Assembly: GCF_022354825.1 (NCBI RefSeq)
Contig: NZ_CP031168.1
Span: forward strand, 1,799,501 to 1,863,500
Length of the DNA: 64,000 nt
Reading direction: 5' to 3'
Source: Paenibacillus sp. H1-7
GTDB lineage: Bacteria > Bacillota > Bacilli > Paenibacillales > NBRC-103111
The notes beneath the pieces are model-generated. The model saw nothing but the letters and a program-made list of their open reading frames with translations, ran no database searches and had not been told where the DNA came from. Both the position numbers and the translations under genes were made by a program. Positions 61,940-64,000 of the stretch are shown here, in pieces (within the stretch, counting starts at the first letter, position 1; each line of letters begins with the position of its first letter).

Positions 61940-62536
61940 ATGAATATCGGTTTGACTGGAGGCATCGCCTGCGGCAAAAGCACCGTTTCCCAGATGCTGG
62001 TGCAGCGCGGCGCGATGCTGGTTGATGCCGACCGGATTGCCCGCGAGGTGGTAGAGCCCGGCAGCCCTGTATTAGCCCAAATCCGGGAACGGTTTGGCTC
62101 CAAGGTGCTGCTGCCGGATGGCTCCCTTCACCGTAAAAAGCTGGGCGAAACGGTATTCGGCGACCCGCAGGCACGCAAAGATCTTGAAAGCATTATGCAC
62201 CCTTCCATCCGTGCCCTCATGCGCGAGCGTATGAGCGAGTACGAGCGGCTTTATCCGGACAAGCTTGTCGTAGTGGACGTACCGCTGCTTTATGAGTCCG
62301 GACTGCAGCATATGTACGAAGCCGTTATGGTGGTATACATACCAAGAACGTTACAACGACAAAGACTGATGCAGCGAGATGGGATATCGGAAGAGCAGGC
62401 GGAAGCGCGTCTTGCGGCGCAAATGGATATCGAGCAGAAAAGAGCTCTGGCGGACGTTGTTATTGACAATCAGGGAACGCTTGCACAGACTGAGGAGCAG
62501 GTGGAGGCTTTCTTAAGGGGAAGGAGGCTGCTATGA
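61940..62536 (+). CDS. coaE: Dephospho-CoA kinase
   Basis: A 198-residue enzyme for the last step of coenzyme A synthesis. P-loop GGIACGKST at residues 7-15, then DADRIAREVV, and VVDVPLLYESGL near the middle, all typical CoaE. ATG 61940 is preferred because AAGGAG lies eight bases upstream; ATG 61934 is only two bases from it. Its stop overlaps the start of the lytic transglycosylase (ATGA). Confidence 0.94.
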   Translation: MNIGLTGGIACGKSTVSQMLVQRGAMLVDADRIAREVVEPGSPVLAQIRERFGSKVLLPDGSLHRKKLGETVFGDPQARKDLESIMHPSIRALMRERMSEYERLYPDKLVVVDVPLLYESGLQHMYEAVMVVYIPRTLQRQRLMQRDGISEEQAEARLAAQMDIEQKRALADVVIDNQGTLAQTEEQVEAFLRGRRLL

Positions 62537-63147
62537 GCATCAGCTTTTGGCGGAAAAAACGAGTATTTGCTCTACTTTTCATAACTTTCGTCCTCCTCTT
62601 GTTTATGAGCAGCGACACGGTAGGAAAGCTGCTATACCCAATCAAGTATGAAGAGGAAATCAGGCAGCATGCTGCCAAATACGAAGTGGACCCGCTATTG
62701 GTTGCAGCTATTATCCGAGTCGAATCGAATTATAAAACGAACATTTCATCCAAAAAAGGCGCTTACGGCTTAATGCAGCTTATGCCCGACACTTCGGAAT
62801 GGATTGTTGAGGCAGGACGTTTCCCGTCTTCGTATAAGGATGAGCTGGAAAAGCCTTCCGTCAGCATTCAGCTCGGAACGTGGTACCTCAGCTGGCTGCA
62901 CAAGGAGTTTAACGGTAATACGGCCGCAGCCGTTGCAGGCTACAATGCGGGACAGGGTAAGGTGAACCGGTGGCTTCAAAATCAGGAGTGGGATGGAACG
63001 GTTCAGCGTTCCGATTTGATCCCTTATGGAGAAACGAGACATTACATTCAGCGCGTTTTGTATTATTATAATAAGTATCATACACTTTATGCAGAGGAAT
63101 GGGGCATCCCCCCTGAAAAGAAAAGAAGTATTGGACAGGCTCCCTAA
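62533..63147 (+). CDS. Membrane-anchored lytic transglycosylase (SLT family)
   Basis: A 204-residue protein with one N-terminal membrane segment (about residues 11-27) and an SLT/goose-lysozyme-like domain outside the membrane. Catalytic Glu64 lies in AAIIRVESNYK; GAYGLMQLMP and VAGYNAGQGKVNRWL complete the signature. It cuts peptidoglycan glycan strands. The start overlaps coaE and the stop lies in the loop of the following terminator hairpin. A similar gene follows coaE in related spore formers. Confidence 0.9.
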   Translation: MSISFWRKKRVFALLFITFVLLLFMSSDTVGKLLYPIKYEEEIRQHAAKYEVDPLLVAAIIRVESNYKTNISSKKGAYGLMQLMPDTSEWIVEAGRFPSSYKDELEKPSVSIQLGTWYLSWLHKEFNGNTAAAVAGYNAGQGKVNRWLQNQEWDGTVQRSDLIPYGETRHYIQRVLYYYNKYHTLYAEEWGIPPEKKRSIGQAP

Positions 63148-63170
63148 GGAACACTCTGTCCAATACTTCT
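63124..63170 (-). terminator. Terminator between transglycosylase and SASP genes
   Basis: A perfect 15-bp stem (AGAAGTATTGGACAG / CTGTCCAATACTTCT). The T-rich side (TTCTTTTCTTTTC) is on the minus strand, so it mainly serves the SASP gene. The left arm lies inside the transglycosylase coding region. Confidence 0.8.
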
Positions 63171-63180
63171 CTATCTGTCA

Positions 63181-63405
63181 TTATCGGCTGCCGCCAGCAA
63201 GTGTTTGCTCGGCGATTTGCACCAGGCGACGAGTAATGTGTCCCCCGATAGCACCAGTGTCACGAGTAGCCATGTTACCGTAGTAACCGTCTTGAGGAAT
63301 GGCGATACCCAATTCCTGAGCTACTTCGTATTTCAGTTGGTCCAAAGCTGCGTTAGCTTGTGGAACAACCAATTGGTTGCTGCTGCGAGATTGTCCTGCA
63401 CCCAT
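63181..63405 (-). CDS. Alpha/beta-type small acid-soluble spore protein
   Basis: A 74-residue SASP. The conserved blocks NQLVVPQANAALDQLKYEVA, ELGI and GGHITRRLVQIAEQ are present, including the germination-protease-like site near KYEVAQELGI. These proteins coat spore DNA and supply amino acids at outgrowth. AAGGAGGTG precedes the ATG, and a sigma-G-like promoter lies upstream. It confirms a spore-forming host. Confidence 0.95.
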   Translation of the reverse strand: MGAGQSRSSNQLVVPQANAALDQLKYEVAQELGIAIPQDGYYGNMATRDTGAIGGHITRRLVQIAEQTLAGGSR

Positions 63406-63435
63406 GTCTGTTCACCTCCTTGTCGTTTGTAATCC

Positions 63436-63465
63436 TATTATGTGCTTTTCACTGAAGATCATTAC
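63436..63465 (-). promoter_or_regulatory. Sigma-G-like promoter of the SASP gene
   Basis: On the minus strand CATAATA (63436-63442) fits the sigma-G -10 CATNNTA. GTAAT (63461-63465), 18 bp upstream, is a weak -35. The start codon is about 30 bp downstream. Confidence 0.5.
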
Positions 63466-63526
63466 AGGGATTCGCTGGCAATAATTTATTCGATTACACC
63501 CGTGGAAGGGAGAGAAAGAGAAGGCC

Positions 63527-64000
63527 ATGAAGTGCCCATACTGTGACTATGCCGGAACGAAGGTATTGGATTCCCGTTCGGCCAATGAGAACAAATCGAT
63601 CCGACGCCGCAGGGAGTGCGAGAAGTGCACCAAACGATTTACAACCTTCGAAATGGTGGAGGAAACGCCGCTAATCGTTATCAAAAAAGACGGGAGCAGG
63701 GAGGAGTTCAGCCGGGAAAAAATGCTGCGCGGCTTGATCCGGGCTTGTGAGAAGCGTCCCGTATCCGTGGAGCAGCTCGACAAGATTGTTTCCGAGGTCG
63801 AGAAGCAGATCCGCAACACGGCGAGCGCTGAAGTAGACAGCCGGGAAATCGGGGAAATTGTCATGGAGCAGCTGTATCCCGTCGATGAGGTGGCGTACAT
63901 CCGGTTTGCTTCGGTGTACCGTCAATTCAAGGATATCAACATGTTCATGAGAGAGCTGACGGACATTTTGTCCAAGCATCAGGTTCAGGTAGGGGAAGAT
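63527..64000 (+). CDS. nrdR: Transcriptional repressor NrdR (3' end beyond window)
   Basis: The first 158 codons of NrdR, the zinc-finger and ATP-cone repressor of ribonucleotide reductase genes; the frame is still open at the window edge, and NrdR is normally about 150-165 residues, so only the last codons are missing. The zinc ribbon is Cys3, Cys6, Cys31 and Cys34 (MKCPYC ... CEKC). The ATP-cone begins at [17 protein letters not shown] and continues through [14 protein letters not shown]. It follows the polA-mutM-ytaF-coaE cluster as in Bacillus relatives. Confidence 0.93.
   Translation, partial: MKCPYCDYAGTKVLDSRSANENKSIRRRRECEKCTKRFTTFEMVEETPLIVIKKDGSREEFSREKMLRGLIRACEKRPVSVEQLDKIVSEVEKQIRNTASAEVDSREIGEIVMEQLYPVDEVAYIRFASVYRQFKDINMFMRELTDILSKHQVQVGED

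Noticed and set aside
1..64000. Insertion sequences, prophage, tRNA or rRNA genes
   Set aside because: No transposase, integrase, phage structural protein or stable RNA gene was recognised on either strand.

Overview
The window looks like a chromosome segment from a spore-forming, low-to-mid GC Firmicute of the Paenibacillus/Cohnella type. The supporting features are strong AGGAGG-type ribosome binding sites with many GTG/TTG starts, several S-layer-homology (SLH) proteins, an alpha/beta small acid-soluble spore protein, YtaF, a GerA fragment, PhoP-type TTHACA boxes, and the order polA-mutM-ytaF-coaE-nrdR. No rRNA, tRNA, CRISPR array, insertion sequence or prophage was seen.

Left part (1-29.3 kb) is a mosaic of carbohydrate and accessory genes. 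An FAD oxidoreductase precedes a GH65 phosphorylase fused to beta-phosphoglucomutase. Next come a gerA remnant, a family-4-like uracil-DNA glycosylase, and a pectin/uronate cluster (AraC regulator, GH4, PL22 oligogalacturonide lyase, Gfo/Idh/MocA oxidoreductase, second AraC). After these are a TetR-controlled drug-type MFS pump with two matching operators, a DUF418 protein, an SLH-GH18 protein, a saccharopine-dehydrogenase-like protein, a 114-bp tandem array of palindromes, a MarR regulator, a NiaP-like transporter, an (alpha/alpha)6 glycosidase, an UlaG-like lactonase, another Gfo/Idh/MocA protein, a RacA-like protein, a CLC anion transporter and a GH73 glucosaminidase.

Middle part (29.4-48.3 kb) is a phosphorus-starvation island. 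A C-P lyase operon runs PHP phosphoesterase - hexapeptide transferase - phnF - phnG-H-I-J-K-M-L - phnD-C-E1-E2. It is followed by an opposing methyl-accepting chemotaxis protein and by pstS-pstC-pstA-pstB-phoU. PhoP boxes with exact 11-bp phasing lie before the PHP gene, phnG, phnD, pstS and pstC. The phn operon has no phnN or phnP; the PHP protein is the obvious candidate to process the cyclic phosphate product.

Right part (48.4-64 kb) has a 2044-residue SLH surface protein (two discoidin-like domains, Ig-like domains, a beta-helix, five almost identical FN3 repeats), then an EAL-CBS-GGDEF protein whose promoter carries the same PhoP-box arrangement as pstS and pstC. A HAD protein and the polA-mutM-ytaF-coaE-lytic transglycosylase cluster follow, then a spore SASP gene on the other strand and nrdR, cut by the window end. 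The most noteworthy points are the PhoP-like control of a cyclic-di-GMP protein, the PHP enzyme in the C-P lyase operon, a Cys4 insertion in PhnK, the palindromic repeat array with a MarR-type promoter pointing into it, and a perfect inverted repeat abutting the mutM ribosome binding site.
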